Of a stretch of 64,000 nucleotides of DNA, positions 31,040-40,623 are shown in pieces. Both the position numbers and the translations under genes were made by a program. Below the pieces are notes generated by a model that searched no databases, was not told the origin of the DNA, and worked only from the letters and a program-made list of their open reading frames with translations. The stretch is from NCBI RefSeq assembly GCF_006740685.1, contig NZ_CP035425.1:1217687-1281686 (forward strand). Direction: 5' to 3'. The stretch's first letter is position 1, and each line of letters starts with the position of its first letter. The stretch comes from Candidatus Nitrosopumilus sp. SW (GTDB lineage: Archaea > Thermoproteota > Nitrososphaeria > Nitrososphaerales > Nitrosopumilaceae).

Positions 31040-33115
31040 TTAGTTTAGTAATACAACTTTACTACCTTGCTCAGATGATTCAAATTTGTAAATCTGTTCT
31101 ACTGTAGAATCCTCAAAAATCTCTGCATCATGTGTAATTATGATAAATTGCATTGGTGTTTCAGAATTTGAAATGTTTGATAACTGAGAAAGTACACCTA
31201 CCAGTGATTTTTTTCTCTCTGCATCAAGATGGGTAGTAGGCTCATCTAGAATCATTAGATTAAGATTTGATGCGCCAAGAAGATTTGCCATTCCTAATCT
31301 CAAGGATAATGCTACGCTGACCTTCTCTCCTCCACTAAGTGATTCTAAATCCAATTCATCACTTTTAGAATTACAAATTATTGAAATGTCTCTTGCTTTC
31401 TCAGTGAGTTGAATTCTTTGTATTTTTGTATTAAGTAATGCAAGATATTCTGATGCCTTTGCTGAAATTGCATTTAGTGCCCATGATCTTAAACTTGTAG
31501 CAACCGGACCGTCTCTACTAAACACATTATTTTGAATCTCATCAAGATTTCTAACATATTCTTTTACAATGCTTAGTTCTGAAATTGCATTTTCAAAAAT
31601 TCTAGTTTGCTCAACTCCTTTTGCAATTTTTTCTAAAATTGCCCCTATTTGCTGATCTATGCCTGATAATTCCATCTGTTTTTCATTAACATTCTTCTTA
31701 AGATTCAAAAATTCATGTTCGTCAAAACCACTTGTTTCTAATTCTAGTTTTGAAATGCTCTCAAAAATCGTTCTTGCATGTGAATCAATTTGTGATATTT
31801 CAACTAGATTTGTATTGGAAGGAATTTTTTGTATGTTTTCTTTTTTTATTTGTATTTCTTCTTGAATTCTGTCTAATTGTTCTTTAGAAGAAATTGAATG
31901 CGCTCTTAGTGTTGCTTCTGCATCTCTTGAAAATTGTAGTTTCTCTGAGAATTCTTTTCTTTTTTGGTTATACATTTGATGCTCTTTTTCTTTTAAAATT
32001 ATTTGTTCTTGTAGTGACTTTAATTCTTGTTTTAGATGTTCTTCTTGGAATAACGGATTTAATTTTTCTACATCTGAATCACAAACAGGACATTTGTTAT
32101 CTTTTAGTTGAAGCTTTTCTGCAAGTAATTGTTTTTCTCTAAGAGATGCTTCTTGACTTTTCATTTCTTGCATCTTCTTTAATGTGTCTTCTACGGCTTG
32201 TTCTACTTTTTCAATTTTTGATTCTAGATCCTCTTTTAGACTTACATGTTCAAAACACCCTTCACAATCACGTATTTTACGCTCATTTTCACTAATTTCT
32301 TGTTGGATTTCATGAATTGCCTCTTTTGCATATGCCACCAGTTCTTTTTTTCTTGATTCTAGTTGATTGAGTTTATCGATTTTTGGTGAATCTGTTTCTA
32401 CTTTTTTCCTTAATTCATCAACTTCATTTTGTAATTGCTTTTGTTTATTTTCTAATTGTATTTTTTGAGGTTCTGATTCTTTAATTTCCTTTTGATATCT
32501 TTCTAATTCTCTTGATAAAATTTCAATATGTGTGTCATCATATCCAATTTTACTTCGAATATTCTCACGAAATTCTTTGTTGACTACTTTCATTGATTCA
32601 GAAGCTACATCAAGCTTGTCAATTCCTATGATTGCATTTAGTAACTCTTTGAATTCTTTTGGCTTTGCATTAATTATTGCATTTAATTCACCTTGTTGTA
32701 CAATTGATGCTACTTTTAGTTTCTCAAAATCAAGACCTATTGCTTTTTCAACTTCTTCTGTCATTGACTCTCCAAACTGCTTTCTTTCACCTGCAGCAAT
32801 CTCTACTCTTTCATCTCCAACAATCTCTGTGAACTTTGCTGATAGTGTACCTTTACTGTCAATCTTTCTTACTGCCTCAAAGGATTTCCCATTTACAGAA
32901 AAATTAACTTTGGAATATCCTTGAGTTGAACCACGTTTGATAAGACCCTTGTTAGATTTTCTTGTATGCTGCCCAAATAATGCAAATGTAATTGCATCAA
33001 TAATACTTGATTTTCCTGCACCGTTATGCCCTACAAACACAGTTACTCCATTATCAAACTCTAGTTTTGTATCTGAATGTGCTAAAAAATCTCCCAATTC
33101 AATTGATGTGATCAT
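31040..33115 (-). CDS. rad50: DNA double-strand break repair ATPase Rad50
   Basis: A 691-residue SMC-like ATPase. Walker A is GHNGAGKS (29-36), the zinc hook CPVC is at 342-345 in the coiled coil, the ABC signature is LSGGEKVSVALSLRLGMA, and Walker B is LMILDEPTTHLD. It is somewhat short for Rad50 because of a shorter coiled coil. It partners Mre11 in DNA end resection. It is the last gene of the NurA-HerA-Mre11-Rad50 operon, with a 4-nt overlap with mre11. Confidence 0.93.
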   Translation of the reverse strand: MITSIELGDFLAHSDTKLEFDNGVTVFVGHNGAGKSSIIDAITFALFGQHTRKSNKGLIKRGSTQGYSKVNFSVNGKSFEAVRKIDSKGTLSAKFTEIVGDERVEIAAGERKQFGESMTEEVEKAIGLDFEKLKVASIVQQGELNAIINAKPKEFKELLNAIIGIDKLDVASESMKVVNKEFRENIRSKIGYDDTHIEILSRELERYQKEIKESEPQKIQLENKQKQLQNEVDELRKKVETDSPKIDKLNQLESRKKELVAYAKEAIHEIQQEISENERKIRDCEGCFEHVSLKEDLESKIEKVEQAVEDTLKKMQEMKSQEASLREKQLLAEKLQLKDNKCPVCDSDVEKLNPLFQEEHLKQELKSLQEQIILKEKEHQMYNQKRKEFSEKLQFSRDAEATLRAHSISSKEQLDRIQEEIQIKKENIQKIPSNTNLVEISQIDSHARTIFESISKLELETSGFDEHEFLNLKKNVNEKQMELSGIDQQIGAILEKIAKGVEQTRIFENAISELSIVKEYVRNLDEIQNNVFSRDGPVATSLRSWALNAISAKASEYLALLNTKIQRIQLTEKARDISIICNSKSDELDLESLSGGEKVSVALSLRLGMANLLGASNLNLMILDEPTTHLDAERKKSLVGVLSQLSNISNSETPMQFIIITHDAEIFEDSTVEQIYKFESSEQGSKVVLLN

Positions 33116-34254
33116 TGTTTTCTCTCCTTTTTGAACTTCTCAAAATTTTCAATGATTATCTGTGATGCCTCCTGAATTTGCCCTGACGCTAGAACTGGGA
33201 GAAGTTCCTTGATTGCAAGATTGGCAGCATGTTCTGAGCCTAATGCATCAACTGAGAGTCTGTACATTTCATCATCTATGATGTTTGGTCTGTCTAGAAA
33301 AACTGAAGAATCAGAAACTTGCTTTGTGCTGATTCTCCAAAAACATCTCAAGACCATTGAATTTAGTCTTGCGATTTGTGCCTGAATGTGATCTGTTTCT
33401 ATATTTTCTCCATGAATATTTACTTCTACTATGGGTTTTTTTACAAAATCTGTAATTTTCTCAGAAATCTCATCAACGGTCTTTGCTAATTCTTGATAAT
33501 CTGTTTTGAATGAGAATTGTGGTCTTGTATCTAATTCAATCCAGTTTGGTTTTGCTTCTTGTCCTGAAATGTCTACTTCAAAAAATCCTTTTTTAGTTTC
33601 TTTAATTCCTTCACTTGTTGTTAGTTCAATTGAACCTGGATATGCAATTGGTCCGTTTAGATGATTGAATTTTTTAACATCCATGTCGTGAAGATGTCCC
33701 ATTGCATAATATGTGAAGTTTTTTGGAAGATCCGTTGACTGTAACTCTCCTGCAAATTTGTTAAATTCTGTTATTCCTTGATGTAAAACTAAAATTTTGT
33801 GTCCTGTAAAGTTTTTTGCAACTTTGTCTACCTCTGCAAATTTTTCTTCATACTGTGGAATCTCTGTTTTTCTTATCTTGTCAAATCCTGCAAGAAGAAT
33901 TCCTTTGTATTCAATTGGTTTACCTTGACCAATATATTTTGAGAATTCTAAATTATGATATACATAAGGAATTGGTGTTGTTCTAATTCTACTAATATCA
34001 TGTTCTCCTAAAATGAAAAATGAATCAATATTATTTTGCTTTAACCTCTTTAACCCATTTGCCATTTGTACAATTGCAGTGCCGTTTGGATTTGGCACAT
34101 GAAAAATATCTCCTGCAAAAATTACAAAATCGACATGATCTTTAATTGATGTGTCAATTGCTTGATTAAATACATCATAGACGTCCTGCGCACGTTCCTC
34201 TGACCCATATTGCACTAATCCTAAATGAGTATCTGAAATATGTGAAAATTGCAT
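33112..34254 (-). CDS. mre11: DNA repair exonuclease Mre11
   Basis: A 380-residue calcineurin-type nuclease with manganese-binding motifs HISDTHLG, FAGDIFH, LGEHD, and YYAMGHLH. It trims DNA ends together with Rad50. It overlaps both operon neighbours (4 nt with rad50, 1 nt with herA). Confidence 0.93.
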   Translation of the reverse strand: MQFSHISDTHLGLVQYGSEERAQDVYDVFNQAIDTSIKDHVDFVIFAGDIFHVPNPNGTAIVQMANGLKRLKQNNIDSFFILGEHDISRIRTTPIPYVYHNLEFSKYIGQGKPIEYKGILLAGFDKIRKTEIPQYEEKFAEVDKVAKNFTGHKILVLHQGITEFNKFAGELQSTDLPKNFTYYAMGHLHDMDVKKFNHLNGPIAYPGSIELTTSEGIKETKKGFFEVDISGQEAKPNWIELDTRPQFSFKTDYQELAKTVDEISEKITDFVKKPIVEVNIHGENIETDHIQAQIARLNSMVLRCFWRISTKQVSDSSVFLDRPNIIDDEMYRLSVDALGSEHAANLAIKELLPVLASGQIQEASQIIIENFEKFKKERKQ

Positions 34255-35786
34255 TAGTCTAACAACAAATCTTTTTGAACTAGTCCTTGTGTTGATTCTA
34301 CTGCCACTCCATTCATCTTCTCTGCATTAGCCCATGCATTTACTGCACTTTGGTCTGCTCCCATAATCTTCTCTTTTACTTCTTCAACATGTACTAGTGA
34401 TGGCAAGTTTGTCCATTGTCCAACAAGGACTGCATCACCTACATTCAATGAGGTCAATTGGGCAATCAATTCACGGCTAGTTGACTCTGTTGCTGAGGCT
34501 ATTTGGCGTTGATCATCTTCTTGAATTATCTTCATAATTGCAAACGAACCCATTTGACTGAGAACATTAAGGTCTACACTTCGGGGTCTTTGAGATACAA
34601 CTCCTAACCCTAATCCAAATTTTCTTCCTTCTCTGGCAATTTTTGCTGCCCAATATTTTGCACTTGTGTCATGATCTTTTGGGATGAAGACATGTGCTTC
34701 TTCAATAATTACAAAAATTGGAGAATTGAATCTATAGTTTCTTTCTCTTTTGCTTTTCCCGTGTCTTGCAATACTTGCATCTTTTCTATCTTTGAGTAGT
34801 TGTTGCAAATAAAATGCAACTGCAACATTTGCTTGTTTCTCAGACAACTCTGAAATATTGAGAATGTTGGTGCGTCCCTCTTTGATGAAACCAATTGGGT
34901 CTCCCATGTCTGGATCCAAAATGTCTTCAAATCTCTTCTGTGCTTCTTCTATAATGTCTTGAACTCTGTATGCTGATGTTCTGATTTCTTTTAGTTTTTT
35001 ATCCTCTGAATTTACAATAAAATCAATTTCATTTTCTAGCTTACTCCAAAATTCTTTTGATTCCTTAACGTGTTTTGTAAATGCCATCCTCAAAACTCTT
35101 TGCTGAACGTTTGCACCATCTCTAATCTCTAAAACTTCTGAAAGTTGATCTGCATCTAACAATCTTGGATTAATTTTTGCGTCAACTACATTAATTCTAG
35201 GAATGTTTAGTGTTGTATAGTCATTGTGATAATCAAAAATTATTACTGTTCCTTTTAATTTTGAAATTTGTTTTGTAACTAGTGATACAAGATTACTTTT
35301 ACCCATACCAGTCATTGCCAAAATTCCTAAATGTCTTGAGACAATTTTATCTAAATTCACTTTTGCATCAATTGTTTTGTTTCTCAAAAGATTTCCAATC
35401 TTTACCCATCCATTATTTTTAGGACTGAAAATTTCCTCAAGATCTTGTTTGCTTGGCTGAGTGATTTCTGTGCCTGGAATTGGTGGGATTGCAGGAATGA
35501 TTGACTGTCCTTTTCTCAAATTCTCTAAAAATCCTAAAATTCCAATGTGTGCAGTAAACGTCTTATCTCTTTTGTTTAATTCTGCAATCTCTGTACTTTC
35601 TACAGCTTCATCAAAATTTCTAACATCTGCAAATGCTGCACTTGTTACTGCTGATTTTTCTACTAATCCTAAAATTTCACCTTCATCAGAACCAATCTTG
35701 ATGTATTCTCCAACAGACAAAGCTCTCGATGTAATTGCAGTCACAAATGTTGGTTTTGATTCACCGATTACGAATCCTAAACTCAA
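34254..35786 (-). CDS. herA: DNA double-strand break repair helicase HerA
   Basis: A 510-residue FtsK/HerA ATPase: N-terminal HAS-barrel, Walker A GMTGMGKSNL near residue 165, and Walker B FVIIEEAHVFIP, then the arginine-finger region GVVSQRPRSVDLN. The hexamer pumps DNA to the nuclease NurA during resection. The start overlaps nurA by 4 nt. Confidence 0.92.
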   Translation of the reverse strand: MSLGFVIGESKPTFVTAITSRALSVGEYIKIGSDEGEILGLVEKSAVTSAAFADVRNFDEAVESTEIAELNKRDKTFTAHIGILGFLENLRKGQSIIPAIPPIPGTEITQPSKQDLEEIFSPKNNGWVKIGNLLRNKTIDAKVNLDKIVSRHLGILAMTGMGKSNLVSLVTKQISKLKGTVIIFDYHNDYTTLNIPRINVVDAKINPRLLDADQLSEVLEIRDGANVQQRVLRMAFTKHVKESKEFWSKLENEIDFIVNSEDKKLKEIRTSAYRVQDIIEEAQKRFEDILDPDMGDPIGFIKEGRTNILNISELSEKQANVAVAFYLQQLLKDRKDASIARHGKSKRERNYRFNSPIFVIIEEAHVFIPKDHDTSAKYWAAKIAREGRKFGLGLGVVSQRPRSVDLNVLSQMGSFAIMKIIQEDDQRQIASATESTSRELIAQLTSLNVGDAVLVGQWTNLPSLVHVEEVKEKIMGADQSAVNAWANAEKMNGVAVESTQGLVQKDLLLD

Positions 35787-36619
35787 CCTAATACCTCACG
35801 TGATCCAATCTCATTACTTAGACCTAACAAACTAACCATTTTTGCAAGTTCTTTATCAGATATTTTACAGTTATTATGTGCAAGTTTCAATGCGTATGGA
35901 TATCCGCCGACACTTGTTTTGTATAATTTGTTCAAAACTGATTTTATGTCATTTTCATCATGTTGTTCTCCTAGAAATTCCAATTTTATTATCGGTGTAG
36001 AGTCACTAAGTCTAACAAATGTAGATGATATCACTTTGTCCGAACCATACTTTTTTTCTACAAACAATTTACTAAATCCTGGTCTGTTTGTAACATGATT
36101 ATAGTAAAAAATATCTCCTGCGAGGGAACCCAATTTTTCAAATTGTTTTTTTGTATTTGATGTTTTTGCAATGAAAATCACATTGTCTCTTTTTTTCATT
36201 GTTCTAACTACCTGTGCATCCAATGCTGATTGTCTTGTCATAAATTGAGAATGCAAAGAACCATCCATTAAAACTAAATCTACTTGATCTACTGTCTTCT
36301 CACACGCATCAATCTCCATCTTACTTGCGATTCGTGAAAGATCAGTATCTGAACCTAATCCTGACTCATGTAAATCTACTAGTACTTCTCCGTCTGCTTT
36401 GATGGATACTGCTGTAGTTGCCCAAAGCTCAATTCCTTGGAATTTTGTATTGTTAAAACTTGAATCTATACCTGCAGTAACTACTTCTTCTTTTACAGGA
36501 GTAAATTCTATCCAATTCTCTCTTGCTTTTTGTATGATCTGCTCAAATTTTGGACCTTTTAGAATAGATAACATCTTGTCCCTATTGATGATGGCATCCT
36601 TGTATACGGTATTGAGCAC
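35783..36619 (-). CDS. nurA: DNA repair nuclease NurA
   Basis: A 278-residue protein of the NurA family, with the metal-binding aspartates in TAGIDSSFNN and VLMDGSL. NurA is the 5'-3' nuclease that works inside the HerA hexamer. It is the first gene of the repair operon. Sequence conservation in this family is low, but the position confirms it. Confidence 0.88.
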   Translation of the reverse strand: MLNTVYKDAIINRDKMLSILKGPKFEQIIQKARENWIEFTPVKEEVVTAGIDSSFNNTKFQGIELWATTAVSIKADGEVLVDLHESGLGSDTDLSRIASKMEIDACEKTVDQVDLVLMDGSLHSQFMTRQSALDAQVVRTMKKRDNVIFIAKTSNTKKQFEKLGSLAGDIFYYNHVTNRPGFSKLFVEKKYGSDKVISSTFVRLSDSTPIIKLEFLGEQHDENDIKSVLNKLYKTSVGGYPYALKLAHNNCKISDKELAKMVSLLGLSNEIGSREVLG

Positions 36620-36684
36620 AACAATAGTTCGTTGGTTTGAATAAAATCTTTAGGTTATACTGAACCTTGACAAAACTGATCCAT

Positions 36685-37638
36685 TTATCCAATTTTTCCT
36701 TTGAAAATTACTTTTTCTTCAGTTCCTGATGGTGTACTTTTGTCAATGTATCTAATTTCATACTCGTCTCCGATGTGAATTGTTTTACCATCTATTTCTC
36801 TTGGAATTTTGATCTTTACTTCAAATGTGTTTGTGTTTGGTCCAGTTTCAATTAATGCCCAAGAGTTTGCATCAAATCTTGGGTTGGCTAAAGTGGTTCT
36901 GATTCCTCCGTCTCCTCTATATTCAAATGAACTAAGCGGAATTTTGTCCTCATCTTTTGAATCTTTGTTTGCATCTGGTTCGTAGATTCTCAATGTAAAT
37001 TCATGGCCTATTCTAGAACCACCTCCTGATGTTTCGACTTTTGCAAATGTTTTGGTTAAGGTGATTGATTTTGTCAAAACTCTTTTTTCTCCAGAAGGAT
37101 CTGTTTGATCTAAATATCTGATCAAAACAACATCATCTTGTTTGCTTGTATCTGGCAACTCTAATTTCAAATAAAATTTACCTGTATCTACCCCTGTCTC
37201 AATCATTGTATCTGGTCCTTGTATTGGGACACCATTGATTGTAAATTCAAAAAGTCCTTCTGTACTAATTACATCCACTCCACTATGACTTGTATTTAGA
37301 TCATCATCTAAAATGTAATAATTCACTATGGAATTTTGAGATGCAGGTATAGTTTCAATTTCTCTCTCTGCTTTCTCAAATTTCTGGATAATTTGTATCC
37401 AGCCTCTCTCTTCTAGCCTTTCTGCAGTTGTTGGTTTAACACAAACAGGCATACCTGATATTTTTAGCATTAAAACTAGTCCTTCATCACAAGTAATTTT
37501 TTCAGGCATAACCCCTAATTTCATCTGTTTTCTCGGTGATTCGATATCTGCGAATGATGGTTGAATTATGATTAAGAGAAATATTGTAAAGACTATTCCA
37601 ATTTGAAAATACATGATTTTTTCCAAATATCTTTGCAT
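36685..37638 (-). CDS. Secreted beta-rich surface protein
   Basis: A 317-residue protein with a signal peptide (YFQIGIVFTIFLLIIIQPSF, cleavage near residue 30). A short Cys pair module follows (KITCDEGLVLMLKISGMPVC), then two Ig-like beta domains that both contain a RYLDQTDPSGEK / RYIDKSTPSGTEEK block, so the second half is an internal duplication. Such proteins occur around the S-layer. The function is unknown. Confidence 0.68.
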   Translation of the reverse strand: MQRYLEKIMYFQIGIVFTIFLLIIIQPSFADIESPRKQMKLGVMPEKITCDEGLVLMLKISGMPVCVKPTTAERLEERGWIQIIQKFEKAEREIETIPASQNSIVNYYILDDDLNTSHSGVDVISTEGLFEFTINGVPIQGPDTMIETGVDTGKFYLKLELPDTSKQDDVVLIRYLDQTDPSGEKRVLTKSITLTKTFAKVETSGGGSRIGHEFTLRIYEPDANKDSKDEDKIPLSSFEYRGDGGIRTTLANPRFDANSWALIETGPNTNTFEVKIKIPREIDGKTIHIGDEYEIRYIDKSTPSGTEEKVIFKGKIG

Positions 37639-37737
37639 AAATAACTTGATGATGATTTATTCTCTTTAATTTCAATACTGAAAATCAATGGAGAAAATAC
37701 GAAAACTGATTATATTTGATACTTTTTTACATTAAAC

Positions 37738-38325
37738 ATGCAAGGCATGTATTTTATGTTAATTGGGGTTTTGCTAACTGCTATGATTCTTCCAACAACT
37801 GTCTACGCAGAACATGTTTTAGATATTGAAGCATTTGGACAATACCTTGACATTTCACAATTAGAATCTGAAAAAGTCACGTTTGTCTTTGATGAAAAAT
37901 CATATGATGTCTACTATGGATTCCGTGGCAGTCTTGATGATATGAGCTCTCATACCTCATACCCTATATTATCTTCCATGGATATCAACGAGGAAAACAA
38001 ATCCATTGACATTGTTATGGAATCTGTTCCAGGGAAAACTGATTTTTGGGTTAGAATGCCTGATGATGTAATTTATGCAGAAAATGAAAAATTCACAGTA
38101 ATAGTTGATGGAGTTGATACTAGATATGATCTAATGAAATTTCCAACAGATCATGTAATTGGATTCATTATTGATGAGGATACCAAAAATATTCAAATCA
38201 TTGGAACTCGAGTCATACCTGAATTTGGAGCCTATGCCACTCTAATTTTGGCAATTTCTATTATGGGATTGGCATTCTTTGCTAGGAAATTCCCCTTTGC
38301 AAATAGTTTACCTAGAATTAATTAA
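37738..38325 (+). CDS. Secreted protein with PEFG-CTERM sorting signal
   Basis: A 195-residue protein with a signal peptide (cleavage after VYA), a beta-rich core and a C-terminal VIPEFGAYA motif followed by a membrane helix (TLILAISIMGLAFF) and a basic end. PEFG-CTERM is an archaeal protein-sorting tail expected to be processed by an archaeosortase. The role of the core is unknown. Confidence 0.78.
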   Translation: MQGMYFMLIGVLLTAMILPTTVYAEHVLDIEAFGQYLDISQLESEKVTFVFDEKSYDVYYGFRGSLDDMSSHTSYPILSSMDINEENKSIDIVMESVPGKTDFWVRMPDDVIYAENEKFTVIVDGVDTRYDLMKFPTDHVIGFIIDEDTKNIQIIGTRVIPEFGAYATLILAISIMGLAFFARKFPFANSLPRIN

Positions 38326-38348
38326 GTGATGTTTTCTAGATATTCTGT

Positions 38349-39167
38349 TTGAAACGAGTAGCACTTTTAGGATGTGGTTCGATGGGAACACAAATTGCAT
38401 TGGCAATTGATTCTGAAAATTTTCCCGCAACTCTCACTCACGTTTATGATGCCTCAAAGGATGCCTCTTCTTCTCTTGTTGAAAAACTAAAAAACAAACC
38501 AGAAATCGTTGAAAACTCTCACTTGTTGTCTTCTCAACCTATAGACATTGTTGTAGAGGCAGCATCGCAAGACGCTGTAAAGGATGTCGCACTAAGTGTT
38601 CTGCAAAACAAAAAAGATTTGATGATAATGAGTGTTGGTGCATTGCTTGATGAATCAATCTATGATATTTTATCTGACGCATGCAAAGATTTCAAAAAAA
38701 CAATCTATCTTCCCTCAGGTGCTATTGCAGGGCTAGATGGAATAAAATCAATCAAAGGAGAGCTAGAATCTCTCTCTATCACTACAACAAAACATCCGCA
38801 CTCATTAAAGGGAGCAAAGTTTTTTGAAACTTCTGAAATTAATCTTGATGAAATTACCTCCTCAACTGTTGTATACAGAGGAACTGCAAAAGAAGCAGTT
38901 ACACTTTTTCCTGCAAACATCAATGTTGCAGCACTTTTGTCTCTAACTGGAATTGGTAGTGAAAAAACCAGTGTAACAATTGTTGCAGATCCTAACACTG
39001 ACAAAAACACTCACCACATTGAAGCTACAGGAAAGTTTGGAAAGATGACCTTTATCATAGAAAACATTCCTGATGCAAATAATCCTAAAACAAGCCGGTT
39101 GGCAATCTTGTCTGCCATTGAAACTCTGAAAAAATATTGCTCAGATGATATCCAAATTGGCACATAA
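38349..39167 (+). CDS. nadX: L-aspartate dehydrogenase
   Basis: A 272-residue protein with the nucleotide-binding start KRVALLGCGSMGTQIA, the substrate region PSGAIAGLDGIKS, and TGKFGKMTF at the end. It converts aspartate to iminoaspartate, the first step to NAD in organisms without L-aspartate oxidase. It starts with TTG. The following genes nadA and nadC complete the pathway. Confidence 0.87.
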   Translation: MKRVALLGCGSMGTQIALAIDSENFPATLTHVYDASKDASSSLVEKLKNKPEIVENSHLLSSQPIDIVVEAASQDAVKDVALSVLQNKKDLMIMSVGALLDESIYDILSDACKDFKKTIYLPSGAIAGLDGIKSIKGELESLSITTTKHPHSLKGAKFFETSEINLDEITSSTVVYRGTAKEAVTLFPANINVAALLSLTGIGSEKTSVTIVADPNTDKNTHHIEATGKFGKMTFIIENIPDANNPKTSRLAILSAIETLKKYCSDDIQIGT

Positions 39168-39170
39168 CAT

Positions 39171-39183
39171 GGCAATAATTGCC
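39171..39183. terminator. 13-bp dyad after nadX
   Basis: GGCAATAATTGCC is an inverted repeat with a 3-nt centre, lying just after the nadX stop. It may act in termination or as an operator ahead of nadA. Confidence 0.35.
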
Positions 39184-39190
39184 ACTATTA

Positions 39191-39204
39191 TTCACATATG
39201 TGAA
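39191..39204. promoter_or_regulatory. 14-bp perfect palindrome upstream of nadA
   Basis: TTCACATATGTGAA is perfectly symmetrical and lies about 22 bp upstream of the TATA-like TTTAAAT at 39227. The position and symmetry suit a binding site for a dimeric regulator of NAD synthesis. I see no regulator gene beside it. Confidence 0.42.
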
Positions 39205-39260
39205 AATTCTAGGCGCGATCCCATTCTTTAAATCCCCACAACCCAAATTTTCAATGGTTT

Positions 39261-40217
39261 ATGCTCGTACAACAAACCCCTAAACTCAAAGAAGAGATTG
39301 AACGTCTCAAAAAAGAGAAAGATGTAGTCATTCTTGCTCATAATTATCAAATTCCAGAGGTTCAAGATATTGCAGATTTTACAGGCGATTCTTTAGGATT
39401 ATCAAGGCAAGCCGCAAAAGTTCCACAAAAGACAATTCTTTTTTGTGGTGTGAATTTTATGGCTGAAACTGCAGCAATTATCAGTCCTCAAAAAAAGGTA
39501 ATTTTACCTGATTTGGAAGCAGGATGCTCTTTATCTGATTCAATTACTGTTGATGAATTGCGAAATTGGAAGAAACAACATCCTGGTGCAATTGCAGTTG
39601 GATATGTTAACACTACTGCAGAAATCAAAGCAGAACTTGATTATTGTTGTACATCCTCAAATGCAGTAAATGTAGTTAAAGCAATTCCAGAAGATAAGGA
39701 AATTTTGTTTTTACCTGATATGTTTTTGGGCTCTTATGTTGCAAAAATGACTGGCAGGAAAAATATTCACATATGGGCAGGTGAATGTCATGTCCATGCA
39801 GGAATCACTCCTGAAGATGTTACAAAAAAACTAGATTCGATGAAAGATGCAGAATTTGTTATTCATCCAGAATGTAGTTGTACAACTCCAATGATGTATG
39901 ATGTTGCTGATGGAAGCTTTGACAATCAAAAAGTTTCAATTCTTTCAACTGAAGGAATGTTAAACCATGTAAAAGAATCAAAAGCTAAAAACTTTGTTGT
40001 TGCAACTGAGACTGGAATTCTATATAGAATGAGACAACAAAACCCTGAAAAGAGATTCATTCCGGCTTCAGAAAAAGCTGAATGTCAATACATGAAGATG
40101 ATCACACTTGAAAAAGTCTATGATGCCCTCTTAAATGAAAAAAATATTGTAACTGTTCCAAAAGAAATTGCAGACAAGGCACGTTTGGCAATTGACAGAA
40201 TGCTTGCAATAAGCTAA
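39261..40217 (+). CDS. nadA: Quinolinate synthase
   Basis: A 318-residue NadA, which condenses iminoaspartate with dihydroxyacetone phosphate to quinolinate. Motifs: AHNYQIPEVQDIADFTGDS, GVNFMAETAA, and cysteines for the 4Fe-4S cluster in AGCSLSD, WAGECHVH and HPECSCT. It lies between nadX and nadC. Confidence 0.93.
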   Translation: MLVQQTPKLKEEIERLKKEKDVVILAHNYQIPEVQDIADFTGDSLGLSRQAAKVPQKTILFCGVNFMAETAAIISPQKKVILPDLEAGCSLSDSITVDELRNWKKQHPGAIAVGYVNTTAEIKAELDYCCTSSNAVNVVKAIPEDKEILFLPDMFLGSYVAKMTGRKNIHIWAGECHVHAGITPEDVTKKLDSMKDAEFVIHPECSCTTPMMYDVADGSFDNQKVSILSTEGMLNHVKESKAKNFVVATETGILYRMRQQNPEKRFIPASEKAECQYMKMITLEKVYDALLNEKNIVTVPKEIADKARLAIDRMLAIS

Positions 40218-40221
40218 TTGT

Positions 40222-40623
40222 GTGACTGTTTTGGTTGGATTATTTAATAGAACTCCTAAGGATCCTAACCAAAAAAGAAATCAAGAAAAATTTAAAGAAT
40301 TCAAAAAACTTGCAAAGCAAAAAAAGTATGATGAGGCACTAAAGTCAGGCACCGAATATCTCCGAATGGTGCCGAACAATCACGATGCTTTGTTTACTGT
40401 GGGTGGAATTTATTATTTGAAAAAAAAATACAAGACTGCAATTTCTCATTTTGATAAAGCTCTTGAAATTGGCTCATATGATGTTGATGTGTTGCTTTTG
40501 AAAGCATACTCTCACCAGAAATTAGGTGAAAACAAAAGGGCACTTCAATGCTGTGAAAAAATTCAAGAAGTTGATCCAAAAAACAAGGCAGTTACTGAAT
40601 TGCTATCTCAATTAAATCTCTAA
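40222..40623 (+). CDS. Tetratricopeptide-repeat protein
   Basis: A 133-residue helical protein with about three TPR units (YDEALKSGTEYLRMVPNNHD, YKTAISHFDKALEIG, KRALQCCEKIQEVDP). TPRs bind other proteins. It begins 4 nt after nadA and may be co-transcribed. Its 3' end overlaps convergent nadC by 12 nt. Confidence 0.77.
   Translation: MTVLVGLFNRTPKDPNQKRNQEKFKEFKKLAKQKKYDEALKSGTEYLRMVPNNHDALFTVGGIYYLKKKYKTAISHFDKALEIGSYDVDVLLLKAYSHQKLGENKRALQCCEKIQEVDPKNKAVTELLSQLNL

Noticed and set aside
37649-37675. ATGATGA followed by CTGA, looking like a C/D RNA
   Set aside because: The boxes are only about 20 nt apart, there are no internal boxes or terminal stem, and they lie in an AT-rich promoter.
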